Shown here piece after piece: positions 1-8,267 of a stretch of DNA of 64,000 bases (position 1 is the stretch's first letter; the number at the start of each line of letters is the position of its first letter). Both the position numbers and the translations under genes were made by a program. The DNA is from Stenotrophomonas maltophilia (GTDB taxonomy: Bacteria > Pseudomonadota > Gammaproteobacteria > Xanthomonadales > Xanthomonadaceae). The notes beneath the pieces are model-generated. The model was not told the origin of the DNA. It made no database searches and saw only the letters and a list, made by a program, of their open reading frames with translations. The stretch lies in the NCBI RefSeq assembly GCF_039555535.1, contig NZ_CP154630.1, positions 2,121,001 through 2,185,000 of the forward strand. The letters run 5' to 3'.

Positions 1-839
1 ACGCGGGTGTTGATGCGACCGGCCGCGTTGCCCTGCGCGCTGTCCTGCAGGGTCGCGCTCTGCAGGGCCACGAACAGGCGGCTGCCGTCAGGCGACAGTC
101 CCATGCCTTCCACGCCCTGGTTGTTGCGGCGGCCAGTCTGCGGTGGCGCCAGCGAACCGAATGCCGGCCGGCCTTCGCGCTGAGGACGGATGGCAGGCGG
201 TGCCACGATCACGCCCTGCAGCTGGCCCTCTGCATCGAAGTAATAGACGTTGGCGGTGTACTCATCGCCGATGTAGAAGTGGCCATCGGCGGTGAACTGC
301 AGTGATTCCGCATCCAGCGAGACCTTGCCTGCACCGGCGCCGCTGGTAGGCGAGGGCAGCACCACCTCGCGCTGGGTGATCGTATGGTCGCCCGGGTCGG
401 CGCCGGTGAACGGCTGGCCGTTGAAGTCCTTCAGTACCACGCCCTTGTCGGGCGCCATCGTCAGCGTGCCAAGCTCGGGCTTGCCCGGGGAAACGTCGAT
501 GCGCAGCTGCATGCGCTCGACGCGGCCGGTGTAGTCGTAGAACAGGCCAGCCCCGGGATCGTTGCGGCCGCGGTCGGGCAGGGTCCACAACACGCCTTCG
601 TAGCCGTTGGCAGTGCGCTTCCAGGTGCCGGGCTGCACCGCCAGCGACGAGAACGATCCCAGCGTGTCACCCAGGAAGTCCACCGTGCCCGCCGACAGCC
701 GCCCGGCGGCGACCAGGCCTTTGTCCACATAGCTGCGACCGCCCAGCTGCAGGGTACGCGGCGCTGCACCCGTTGCCTCATGCGGAGCGGAGTATCCGCT
801 GGCGGAGAGAGTGGCCATCAGCAGGGCGGTCGTGAGCAT
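1..839 (-). CDS. Phytase-like esterase domain protein (partial, runs off the left edge)
   Basis: An open frame of 279 codons reads leftwards from an ATG at 839 and is cut by the window edge, so the C-terminus is missing. The start follows a short secretion signal (MLTTALLMATLSASGYSA). Recognisable stretches are 'GVLWTLPDRGRND', 'SLDAESLQFTADGHFYIGDEY' split around the DAES/GDEY acidic motifs, and 'NNQGVEGMGLSPDGSRLFV', all typical of the 'esterase-like activity of phytase' beta-propeller family. The protein should be exported to the periplasm or outside and may act on phosphoesters. It lies 21 bp downstream of the TonB receptor stop and probably forms an operon with it. The family call is good, the substrate is not known. 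Confidence 0.75.
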   Translation of the reverse strand, partial: MLTTALLMATLSASGYSAPHEATGAAPRTLQLGGRSYVDKGLVAAGRLSAGTVDFLGDTLGSFSSLAVQPGTWKRTANGYEGVLWTLPDRGRNDPGAGLFYDYTGRVERMQLRIDVSPGKPELGTLTMAPDKGVVLKDFNGQPFTGADPGDHTITQREVVLPSPTSGAGAGKVSLDAESLQFTADGHFYIGDEYTANVYYFDAEGQLQGVIVAPPAIRPQREGRPAFGSLAPPQTGRRNNQGVEGMGLSPDGSRLFVALQSATLQDSAQGNAAGRINTR

Positions 840-860
840 CAGTGGACTCCGTGCGGTCAA

Positions 861-3179
861 TCAGAAGCGAAGGTCGATCGTACCGAACACCTGGCGTGGT
901 GCCGAGGCATGGAACACGTACAGCTTGCCGGCCGGGTCGCTCGGGGCGAACACGCTCGAATCCAGGTTGCTGGCATAGCGCTTGTTGGTCAGGTTGGTCA
1001 CGTTGAACGACACGCGCATGCCCTTGGCGAAGCCGACCTGGCCGAAGTCATAGCCACCGGCCAGATCGAACACGGTAAAGCCACCGAAGCCCTGGTCGTT
1101 GGTGTAGGTGTAGAAGCGCTCGCCGGTGTACTTGCCGCGCAGGCTGACGAACCAGCCGTTGTCGCGCCAGGTGATTTCGGTGGCCAGCAGCTGCTTGGGT
1201 GTATCGGTCTGGATCTTGCCCTTGATCTGCTGCTCGACGCCGGCCTGCACGTAGTTCGACGCATAGGTCGAGCGGTTCAGCGAGGCCGAGGTGTACCAGC
1301 TGAAGTGCTCGTTCGGGGTCCACAGCACGGTCAGCTCGGCACCACGGCTGTCGACGCCGCCCACGTTGTAGAAGCGGTTGCCGCAGGTCGGGCCGACCGG
1401 CTGCCGCGAGTCGCAGGGGTTGTACTGCAGCAGGCGGTTGTCGAAGCGCACGCTGTAGGCCGCGACCGAGGCCTGCAGGGTATCGGTGACGAAGCGGTAG
1501 CCGGCCTCCAGCGAGCGGGATTCTTCCGGCTTCAGGTTGCCCTGCGCGTTCCAGGTGGCCTGGCTGACTGCCTGCGGGCCCAGCTTGAAGCCGCCCTGGA
1601 ACATGGCGATGTTCTCGGCGTAGCTGGCGAATACTTCGTGATGCTCGGCCAGGCGGAAGTTGGCGCCGATGCTGGGCAGGAAGTTCTTGCTGGCCTTCAG
1701 TGAGCCGGTGGCGAACTGGTTGTTGGAGGTCGGCGAGATCGGCGCCTTCGCGTCGCCGGGCAGGGCCTGCGCATCGGAGGTGGCATGCGGGCTCTTTGCG
1801 CCGAACTCCAGGGTCAGGCGATCATCGAGCAGGCGCCAGGTGTCCTTCAGGAAGAACTGGTGGGTCTTCCAGCGCGTGCGCTGGGCGAACACGCCAACGT
1901 CGGAGGGCAGGGTGTTCATGCCGCTCAGGTCGCGCGGGCCGTCCACGGCGGTCTGGTAGCGCTCGGCGCTGCTGGTGTTGCGCTCGTACCAGACGCCGCC
2001 TTCGATGCGGTGCGCGCCCAGTTCCCAGTCGAACGACAGCGTGCCGCCATCGCGGTCGATGGTGTAGATGGTGTTGCGGAAGATGATCGGAATCTCCTGC
2101 GCCGTGCCCTTGTTCGACCAGGCGCCGCTGTTCCAGTTGTGGCCTTCGCCGCGGTCATCGTGGTGGTAGGCCAGGGCCCGCAGGCTGAAGCCATCGGCCA
2201 GGAAGAAATCACCGGCCAGGTAGTACAGGTTGTCATCGCGCAGGATCTGCCCGGCAGTAAAGGCACCGTCGGCATCCTTGTCCGGACCGCTGCTGTCGCA
2301 CTTCTTCGCATTGAAGCTGGCGGTATTGCAGTAGGCCTTGGCCACGGCCTTGTTCCAGTCCGGCGCGTAACCGCCCCAGTCCCAGCCCAGCCCGCGCGAC
2401 ATCTCGTCCTTGGACAGGTAGAAGTAGTCCGCCTGGGTAGTGCGCGAGGTATCGACGAAGCCGGTGATCTGGCCGCGGCCAAAGTTCCACACGCCCTTGG
2501 CGTTGAACTGCTTGGTGGTGGATTTGTTGTAGGCGGTCTGGTCGTTCCACAGATCGGAGACGGCATTCATGCCGGAGATATAGCCGGAGAAACCGTTGTA
2601 CCCGCCGCTGTCCACACGCACGAAGGTGCGGCGGTTGGCATCGCTGCCGAAGGTCTGCACCACGCGGCCGCCGAGTTCCTGGGCCGGGCGGTCGGAGGTG
2701 TACGAGATGGTGCCACCGAGGTTGCTGGTGGATGGCGTACCGAGGCTGCCGATGCCCACCGCCAGCTCGGCGCCGGCCATGTTCTCGCTGATCAGCGCAC
2801 GGTTGATGGTCAGGCCGTTGTAGTTGTTGTACGCGCCATCGCCCAGCGGCACGCCGTCCAACGTGTAACCGAGACGGGTGGAGTTGAAGCCGCGCAGGCC
2901 GAGCGTCATCGACTGCTCGTTGGTGCCCAGCGCATCGGCCGACTGCGCGTTTACGCCCGGCAGCAGGTTCAGGGTCTTCTGCAGGCTGGTACCCGGCGGC
3001 AGGATGTCGAGGTTCTCGCGGGTGATGCGCTGCACCTGGCGGGCTTCACCGCTGCCGATCACCGAGACCGCATCAAGGGTGGTGGCGGACGTGCCATGGG
3101 AGGTCGGGGCAGCATCCTGCGCCCAGGCCGCGGGAGCAAGCGCGATCGACAGCGCGGCGGCCAACAAAGTCTTCGTCAT
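861..3179 (-). CDS. TonB-dependent outer-membrane receptor
   Basis: A 772-residue receptor. I place the start at the ATG at 3179 because it gives a clean signal peptide (MTKTLLAAALSIALAPAAWA); an upstream in-frame ATG at 3209 would spoil it. A TonB box (TLDAVSVIG) is followed by the plug domain ('GVNAQSADALGTNEQSM', 'LRGFNSTRLGYTLDGVPLG') and a long beta-barrel ending in the aromatic C-terminal strand 'FGTIDLRF'. A small Cys pair (PCDSRQPVGPTCG) lies in an extracellular loop. The family mediates TonB-energised uptake across the outer membrane. The partner downstream is a phytase-like protein, so an organophosphate or metal-chelate ligand is conceivable, but this is inference. Confidence 0.9.
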   Translation of the reverse strand: MTKTLLAAALSIALAPAAWAQDAAPTSHGTSATTLDAVSVIGSGEARQVQRITRENLDILPPGTSLQKTLNLLPGVNAQSADALGTNEQSMTLGLRGFNSTRLGYTLDGVPLGDGAYNNYNGLTINRALISENMAGAELAVGIGSLGTPSTSNLGGTISYTSDRPAQELGGRVVQTFGSDANRRTFVRVDSGGYNGFSGYISGMNAVSDLWNDQTAYNKSTTKQFNAKGVWNFGRGQITGFVDTSRTTQADYFYLSKDEMSRGLGWDWGGYAPDWNKAVAKAYCNTASFNAKKCDSSGPDKDADGAFTAGQILRDDNLYYLAGDFFLADGFSLRALAYHHDDRGEGHNWNSGAWSNKGTAQEIPIIFRNTIYTIDRDGGTLSFDWELGAHRIEGGVWYERNTSSAERYQTAVDGPRDLSGMNTLPSDVGVFAQRTRWKTHQFFLKDTWRLLDDRLTLEFGAKSPHATSDAQALPGDAKAPISPTSNNQFATGSLKASKNFLPSIGANFRLAEHHEVFASYAENIAMFQGGFKLGPQAVSQATWNAQGNLKPEESRSLEAGYRFVTDTLQASVAAYSVRFDNRLLQYNPCDSRQPVGPTCGNRFYNVGGVDSRGAELTVLWTPNEHFSWYTSASLNRSTYASNYVQAGVEQQIKGKIQTDTPKQLLATEITWRDNGWFVSLRGKYTGERFYTYTNDQGFGGFTVFDLAGGYDFGQVGFAKGMRVSFNVTNLTNKRYASNLDSSVFAPSDPAGKLYVFHASAPRQVFGTIDLRF

Positions 3180-3305
3180 GTTGCAGACACTCAGGCAGGC
3201 ACGAGCCACCGCGCTGGCGCGGAGCTCATGGAATTGAAAAGGGGAGACAAGCGATGCGACTGCAGGCGCTGCGGGCGCCGTGGGTCAACGTGAAAATGGT
3301 GCGCT

Positions 3306-3321
3306 AGACAGATGACTGTCT
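3306..3321. promoter_or_regulatory. Perfect 6-bp inverted repeat upstream of the TonB receptor gene
   Basis: AGACAG-ATGA-CTGTCT lies about 127 bp upstream of the receptor start. It could be an operator half-site pair or the end of a terminator. I see no convincing -35/-10 pair close to it. Confidence 0.3.
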
Positions 3322-3362
3322 GGTGACACCGCTACACGCGTGGCATGCCGACGCATGCACTG

Positions 3363-3387
3363 GTAGATGCCAACCTTGGTTGGCATG
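3363..3387 (+). repeat. SMAG (GTAG) palindrome
   Basis: GTAG is followed by an 18-bp palindrome (TGCCAACC-TT-GGTTGGCA). A near-identical element lies in opposite orientation at 4076-4100, so the pair brackets the SUKH-like gene. Confidence 0.7.
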
Positions 3388-3445
3388 CGCGACGCCGAAT
3401 GAATGCTGCGCCACCCTGTTGGAAGAGCTCTCGCCCAGATTGCCG

Positions 3446-3910
3446 TCAGCAGTGTTGTTCGACCAGATCGAGTATGTGGGAGAGAAGCCCGTCGAAGGAC
3501 ACGAATTCGTGATACACGTTGTCGAACGCCACTTTGTCGCGAACCTGGTACAGGCTGGTTCTGAACTCGAAGACATAGCAGTCCATGTCACTCTCTCCGA
3601 GCTCTACATAGCCGTCCATGAATCCCTGGTCGCGTGCAAGGAGATTCATTTCCACCAGCGCATGGGCTGTCCCGCCACCGGGATAGGGGCGTGGAATGCT
3701 CGAGTAAAGGAAGACTCCCTCTGTTACCAGACCGTCGTGGCTTGAAAGGAAGTCCAGATAAGACTCTGGCAGGGCGGTGCCTAGCGTAGAAAGCGCCAAG
3801 CTCTGAAGTGATTCGATGCCAGAACGTCCGAGTGGAGGGCCAAGGTACATCTCGGCCTCATCGAGGTTCGCGCGGAGTTTAAGAAGTCTGGTTCCAGCTG
3901 AAGGCTGCAT
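3446..3910 (-). CDS. SUKH (SMI1/KNR4-like) family protein, possible orphan immunity protein
   Basis: A 154-residue protein without signal peptide or membrane segment. The segment 'LGTALPESYLDFLSSHDGL' matches the hallmark of SMI1/KNR4/YrhA-like SUKH proteins (LP..Y..FL...NG), and the rest is rich in acidic residues. Many SUKH proteins neutralise contact-dependent or polymorphic toxins. No toxin gene is adjacent. The gene stands alone between two inverted SMAG repeats and its local GC is lower than that of its neighbours, which fits an acquired immunity gene. The family call is moderate, the immunity role is inferred. Confidence 0.6.
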   Translation of the reverse strand: MQPSAGTRLLKLRANLDEAEMYLGPPLGRSGIESLQSLALSTLGTALPESYLDFLSSHDGLVTEGVFLYSSIPRPYPGGGTAHALVEMNLLARDQGFMDGYVELGESDMDCYVFEFRTSLYQVRDKVAFDNVYHEFVSFDGLLSHILDLVEQHC

Positions 3911-4075
3911 CTACAGAGGTTGGAGCTCGCGGGTGAGGGAGTCAGGCAGCCAGACATTGGCTGGATTCACCATCCGACGTCAATGCAAGGTGGTCCATAC
4001 AGGCCAAGGTAGCCAATCAATGACGTGGTTGGCACTCGGCGTCGATTGGACAGCAGTGCGGCTGGGAACCGAAAA

Positions 4076-4100
4076 GCGCCAACCAAGGTTGGCGTCTACC
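4076..4100 (-). repeat. SMAG (GTAG) palindrome, inverted relative to the copy at 3363
   Basis: GCCAACC-AA-GGTTGGC followed by GTCTACC; its reverse complement begins GGTAGACGCC and matches the 3363 copy apart from a few bases. Immediately after it there is an imperfect 18-bp direct repeat (4122-4139 and 4150-4167, beginning CGTATACAGG and CGTATCCAGG). Confidence 0.65.
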
Positions 4101-4190
4101 AGGCGCGCGCATCAGGAGCATCGTATACAGGAGCGCGGAACAGGAGTGTCGTATCCAGGGGCGCCGAACGAAGGCGGCGTCAACGCGCGA

Positions 4191-4568
4191 TCAACCCGTA
4201 TTACGCGGTTTGCGCGTGCGCTTCGGCTTTGCGGTGTCACTGCCGCTGGCGGCGCCATCCTGCAGTGCCTGCAGCCATGACAACGTGTCCACGTAGTCGA
4301 TGAAGTGGCGCAGGTAGCCAGGGCTGGTCGCCTGCATCGTGTCCAGCATCCGTTGCACCAGCACCGCCGAGTTCAGCGGGCCGCCGTCGGCGGGGGCTTC
4401 AGTGCGCAGCGAGCGGCGCACCTGCAGTTCGCTGCGCAGCTCCGACCATTCGCGCTGCACCTGCTGCAGCATCGGCACCTGCGGGTAATGCGGCAGCGAG
4501 CGCGACCCCGCATCGAGGTCGCGCACCAGGGCGCGCAGGCCATCCAGCGCTGGCGGCTTACTTGGCAT
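4191..4568 (-). CDS. DUF2894 family protein
   Basis: A 125-residue soluble protein starting MPSKPPALDG. The start is fixed by the ATG at 4568, which lies inside the last codons of the OmpA-like gene (stop at 4558), so translation is probably coupled. The central part ('MLQQVQREWSELRSELQVRR', 'LNSAVLVQRMLDTMQ', 'SPGYLRHFIDYVDTLSWLQ') is typical of DUF2894, a family of unknown function that occurs as the last gene of this conserved operon. The C-terminal tail is basic (KPKRTRKPR). No catalytic motif is visible. Confidence 0.7.
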   Translation of the reverse strand: MPSKPPALDGLRALVRDLDAGSRSLPHYPQVPMLQQVQREWSELRSELQVRRSLRTEAPADGGPLNSAVLVQRMLDTMQATSPGYLRHFIDYVDTLSWLQALQDGAASGSDTAKPKRTRKPRNTG

Positions 4569-5196
4569 CCGGGGCCTTGGGCTTGGGAATCGGCGCGATC
4601 TCCACGCGACGGTTGCGTGCGCGGCCTTCCTCATTGGCATTGGAACTGACCGGCTGCTCGCTGCCGAAGGCGGCGGCGAACACGGCGTCCGCGGGCACGC
4701 CGTCGGCAATCAGGGTGCGGGTCACGGTCAGCGAGCGCTGCGCGGAAAGCTCCCAGTTGTCGGCGAAGCGGCGGTTGCCTTCGCGCACCGGCGCGTCATC
4801 GGTGAAGCCGCTGACCATCAGGATCTCTTCGCGGCTGCCCAGGTAAGCGGCCAGCGGTGCGGCCAGGCTGCGCAGCAGCTCCTGGCCTTCCGGCTGCAAC
4901 TGGTCGGAGTTCAGTGCGAACAGCACGCTGCCGCTGATGCCGATGCGGCCATCGACCAGCGTCACCCGGCCAGCAGCCAACGGGCCGGCCAGTGCCTGTT
5001 CCAGGGTCTGCAGGCGCTTGGCTTCGGCCTGGCGCTGCTTCACTTCCTGGTCCAGCCGCTGCGACAGCTCCAGCTGCACGGCGACCACCCCGACCAGGAT
5101 CAGCACGAACGCGCCCAGCAGCACCGACATCAGGTCGCCGAAGGCGGCCCAGATCGGGGCGTGTGAGCCGCCATCGACCTCCAGCTCGTCGCTCAT
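4558..5196 (-). CDS. OmpA/MotB-like peptidoglycan-binding stator partner
   Basis: A 212-residue protein with one N-terminal membrane segment (about residues 20-44) preceded by 'WAAFGDLMSVLL'. The Asp at residue 21, just at the start of the membrane segment, is where MotB, ExbD/TolR and ZorB carry the proton-conducting Asp. A short coiled coil follows, then an OmpA-like domain ('GSVLFALNSDQLQPEG', 'VSGFTDDAPVREGNRRF', 'NWELSAQRSLTVTRTL', 'RARNRRVEI'). Its start overlaps the stop of the DUF802 gene (ATGA). The probable role is the peptidoglycan-anchored half of an ion-driven complex with the DUF802 protein. Confidence 0.8.
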   Translation of the reverse strand: MSDELEVDGGSHAPIWAAFGDLMSVLLGAFVLILVGVVAVQLELSQRLDQEVKQRQAEAKRLQTLEQALAGPLAAGRVTLVDGRIGISGSVLFALNSDQLQPEGQELLRSLAAPLAAYLGSREEILMVSGFTDDAPVREGNRRFADNWELSAQRSLTVTRTLIADGVPADAVFAAAFGSEQPVSSNANEEGRARNRRVEIAPIPKPKAPDAK

Positions 5197-7457
5197 GCGC
5201 TGCCGGCCTTGCCGCGGCGCGTGGCCAGCTGCTGCAGTTCTTCCATCACCTGCTTCTGCGACAGCAGGCTGAGGTCGACCACCTCGCGCGCCTGCGCCAC
5301 GTAGTAAGCCAGCTGCTCATCGCTGCGGGCCAGCGAGGCATCCAGTGCACCACCGATCTGTTCCAGGCGGCCGGAAAGCTCGGTGGCGGCACTGCCGAAC
5401 TGCGCGACCGCTTCACCGAAGGCGCCGGCGAGCTGGCCGACGTCACCGGCGCTGCCGTTGAGCGCTGCGGCGATGCCGTCCAGCTTCCCGGTCTCGGCGG
5501 CGATATGGTCGGTGAAGCGGTTGCCGACGCGTTCCAGCAGCTCGGCCGAGCCGCCGACCAGCGCGTCCACCGCCGTGCGCTGCTCGTGCGAAGCATGGTT
5601 GATCGCATCGAGCAGGGTCTGCACGGTGGCCAGCAGGCGGCCGCGTTCTTCCAGCATCGCGTTGTCGCGCACCAGGCTTTCAGAGAGCGTGCTGCGCAGC
5701 TCGTTGATGACGTCGGCTGCGGCCTTCGGTGCGGCGGCAGCGGTCTGCAGCAGGGTGGAGACTTCGGCCAGCGTGGCGCTGGCCTGTGCACGACCGTTCT
5801 CGCCGATCTGCTGTGCGGTCGCCGCCAGCGTGTCGCAGACCTGCTGCTGCTGCGCAGCCAGGCGTTCGCCGTTGGCCTGCAGGCGCTCGGCCAGGTCGGA
5901 GGAAACGTGCTGCAAGGCATCGCTCCAGCGCTGCAGGCGCTGTTCGTCGCCGGCCTGCAGCTGCGCATGCAGCGCGGCGTGGGCTTGCTGCAGTTCGGCG
6001 CCGACCGCGTCCCAGCGCGCCTGGCGCTGCTGTTCGCGAGTGTCCAGGCAGGCCTGCAGTTCGGCGTGTGCGGTTGCGGCGGCAGCCTGGGCGGCCTGCC
6101 ACTGCTGCGAGCGCTGCTGTTCGTGGTCCTGCAGCAACGACTGGTTGGCGTCGTGACGCTGCTCAAGTGCCCGCAGCAACGCCTGCGCATGCTCGTCCAG
6201 CTGCTGGCCGGCCGCCAGCAGCGCCTGCTGCTGGCGCTCGACCAGCGCGCTGTTCAGAGCCTGCTGCTGCTCGATGGCGGCGCGCCAGGCCTCGGCGTTG
6301 CCGTTGGCATCGACCTGCAGGCGCTCGCCGATGCGCGCGACCAGCGCTTCGGCCTGCGTGCCCTGGCCATCGCTGAAAGCCTGCAGGTGCTGGCGCAGAT
6401 CGTCCACCAGGGCCTGCTGTGCCTGGCTCTGTTCACTCACCACCTTGGCCCAGCTGGCTTCGGTCGCAACGCGGCTGCGCTCGAAACCGTCGCTCAGGCC
6501 AGCCAGCTGCTGCTGCACGGCCTGCTCGACGCGGGCGTGCAGTGCTTCGCTGTGATGGGCCAGGCCAGCCAGCGTGGTCTCGGCCATCGGCTGCAGCGCA
6601 CCGCCGATGGCGGCGGCGCTGGATTCGGCGCCTTCGCGCAGCGACTGCTGCAGCGAGACCGCCAAGCGCTCCTGAAGCGCCTGGCTCTGGGTCAGGAACT
6701 CGGCCTGGCCGGCCAGCAGGCGCTCGTTGGCGGCCGTGCTGTGCTGTTCAAAGGTCTGTGTCATCGCCTGCAGGCGGTCGACCAGGGCAGGCAGGGCGGC
6801 AGACTGTGCCTGCAGCAGGCGCAGCGACTCGGCACGCTGCCAGGCCTGCGAGTACGGATGCAGGTCGCCTGCAATGGCCCGGTCCAGCTGCTGCACGGCC
6901 TGCAGGCGGTCGCGGCGCAGCAGGGCGGCCAACAGGCCGAGCATGGCCGAGCTGGCCACACCGGCGATCGAGGTACCGAATGCCACCGCCAGGCCCTGCA
7001 CCGGCGAGGCCAGCGAGCCGCGGATGGCGGCCATGTCGGTCGCGCTCTGCAGGGCTAGTCCGGTGCCACGCAGCGTGTCCATCATGCCCAGCAGGGTACC
7101 GAGCATGCCCAGCAGCACCAGCAGGCCGACCAGATAAGGGGTCAGCACCGGTGCGGGCAGGGCGATGCGCTCGCCTTCCACGCGCAGGCGCACGGCGTTG
7201 CGCAGGCCTGCCGGCACGCGCTCCAGCCAGGGGGCGAGGCTTTCCTTCGCGCTGGACAGGTCGTTCAGTGCGGCGCGCAGGCCGTTGCTGGCCTGGCGGT
7301 AGCGGTACAGCTCCACGCCACCGGCGATGTAGCAGGCCGCGATGATCGCCGCCACCGCTGCACCCAGCGGATGCACCGAAACGTAGCCAATGCCGATCCA
7401 GCACACGGCCAGCAGGCCGACAAGGAAGACAACGACATGGAAAGCAGTTCTGGACAT
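5193..7457 (-). CDS. DUF802 protein: MotA/TolQ/ExbB-like channel with a very long coiled-coil tail
   Basis: A 754-residue protein starting MSRTAFHVVV at the ATG at 7457. Four membrane segments lie at about residues 6-27, 31-47, 113-130 and 160-185. The last two contain the MotA/ExbB-type signature 'LGMLGTLLGMMDTLRGTG' and 'GLAVAFGTSIAGVASSAML'. The remaining 560 residues are Gln/Ala/Glu-rich coiled coil with hundreds of heptad-like repeats, predicted to be cytoplasmic. Channel plus long cytoplasmic tail plus an OmpA partner is the layout of ZorA/ZorB. The gene lies between DUF3348 (10 bp upstream) and the OmpA gene (4-bp overlap). Function is unknown; no nuclease or helicase gene is nearby. 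Confidence 0.8.
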   Translation of the reverse strand: MSRTAFHVVVFLVGLLAVCWIGIGYVSVHPLGAAVAAIIAACYIAGGVELYRYRQASNGLRAALNDLSSAKESLAPWLERVPAGLRNAVRLRVEGERIALPAPVLTPYLVGLLVLLGMLGTLLGMMDTLRGTGLALQSATDMAAIRGSLASPVQGLAVAFGTSIAGVASSAMLGLLAALLRRDRLQAVQQLDRAIAGDLHPYSQAWQRAESLRLLQAQSAALPALVDRLQAMTQTFEQHSTAANERLLAGQAEFLTQSQALQERLAVSLQQSLREGAESSAAAIGGALQPMAETTLAGLAHHSEALHARVEQAVQQQLAGLSDGFERSRVATEASWAKVVSEQSQAQQALVDDLRQHLQAFSDGQGTQAEALVARIGERLQVDANGNAEAWRAAIEQQQALNSALVERQQQALLAAGQQLDEHAQALLRALEQRHDANQSLLQDHEQQRSQQWQAAQAAAATAHAELQACLDTREQQRQARWDAVGAELQQAHAALHAQLQAGDEQRLQRWSDALQHVSSDLAERLQANGERLAAQQQQVCDTLAATAQQIGENGRAQASATLAEVSTLLQTAAAAPKAAADVINELRSTLSESLVRDNAMLEERGRLLATVQTLLDAINHASHEQRTAVDALVGGSAELLERVGNRFTDHIAAETGKLDGIAAALNGSAGDVGQLAGAFGEAVAQFGSAATELSGRLEQIGGALDASLARSDEQLAYYVAQAREVVDLSLLSQKQVMEELQQLATRRGKAGSA

Positions 7458-7467
7458 GGTGTTCCGG

Positions 7468-8121
7468 TCAGTGGGAGCGCAGGGCGTCTTGCAGCCCTTC
7501 GATCGGGTGGAAGCGCAGCTGCAGCTCGGCGAGCAGCAGCGTGCGCATGTCATGGCGGAAGGCCGTGCGCCAGCCGGGCTGGCCGTGCACGCGTTCAAAT
7601 CGGGCGCCGAGCACGGCCGGCGCAGTGGCCAGCAGGCTGTGTTCGCGCGGGGTGAGGGTCTGTTCCATTACCGCGTCGACCTCGGCCAGTCGTGCCAGCT
7701 CGGGTGAAACCTGCACCAGCTGGTCGCGCAGGCGGCCGCGCAGGCGCCCGGTGGCAGTCTGGATGGCCTGCTGCAGCACCCGGTAGCGCTGGCGCAGCGA
7801 GGCGAAATTGGGGGCGGCGGCGGCTTCGGCCAGGTCCAGCAGGCGCTCGGCCTCGGCATCCTCACTGATCGAGGCGAGCAGGCTGGCGTGCGCCTGGGTG
7901 CAGTCGGCCAGTACATCCTCGACCGCTTCGGCGGCTTCACCGGGTTCGGGCAGGCGTCCGCCGAGCGCCCCGGACAGGGCCACGGCACGGCTCCAGTCCA
8001 CCCACTGGCCGAGGCGATCGGTCAGGGCGGGACTGCTGGCCGGCATCGCGCCGTCGCTGAGACGGGCGAGCAGGCGGAGGAACTCCGGTCCACCCAGGAC
8101 CGGCTGCGCTGCGTTCGCCAT
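7468..8121 (-). CDS. DUF3348 family protein
   Basis: A 217-residue, mostly helical, soluble protein that begins MANAAQPVLGGPEFLRLLAR at the ATG at 8121; an upstream TTG at 8139 is a weaker alternative. Motifs such as 'LGQWVDWSRAVALSGAL', 'RLRGRLRDQL', 'REHSLLATAPAVLGARF' and 'MRTLLLAELQLRFHPIEGL' match DUF3348. It is the first gene of the operon with DUF802, the OmpA-like gene and DUF2894. The function is unknown; a cytoplasmic role with the motor's coiled-coil tail is a guess based only on position. Confidence 0.7.
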   Translation of the reverse strand: MANAAQPVLGGPEFLRLLARLSDGAMPASSPALTDRLGQWVDWSRAVALSGALGGRLPEPGEAAEAVEDVLADCTQAHASLLASISEDAEAERLLDLAEAAAAPNFASLRQRYRVLQQAIQTATGRLRGRLRDQLVQVSPELARLAEVDAVMEQTLTPREHSLLATAPAVLGARFERVHGQPGWRTAFRHDMRTLLLAELQLRFHPIEGLQDALRSH

Positions 8122-8267
8122 CAAGGGGTGAGGGGCCAAAAACCGTTGATTTTACAACCAGATGACCCGGCCTGGATGAAGGCGGGTCCGGGGGGAGGGC
8201 ACCCGCAGGCGCGACAGGGCTTAGAATGTCCGGCTGCACCCATCCGTTCGACCCCTGGAGTTCCCCA

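Noticed and set aside
384..3293. Long rightward open frames opposite the TonB receptor (384-1703, 1785-3293)
   Set aside because: They are antisense to a gene with clear signal, plug and barrel motifs, have Val/Ala/Gln-rich composition typical of high-GC shadow frames and no recognisable domain.
4305..7345. Rightward frames within the motor operon (4992-7058, 6419-7345)
   Set aside because: Shadow frames of the Gln/Ala-rich coiled coil of the DUF802 gene; no domain or ribosome site.
4191..8121. A full Zorya defence system
   Set aside because: Only the stator-like pair resembles ZorA/ZorB; no helicase, nuclease or ZorC/D/E-like gene lies nearby.
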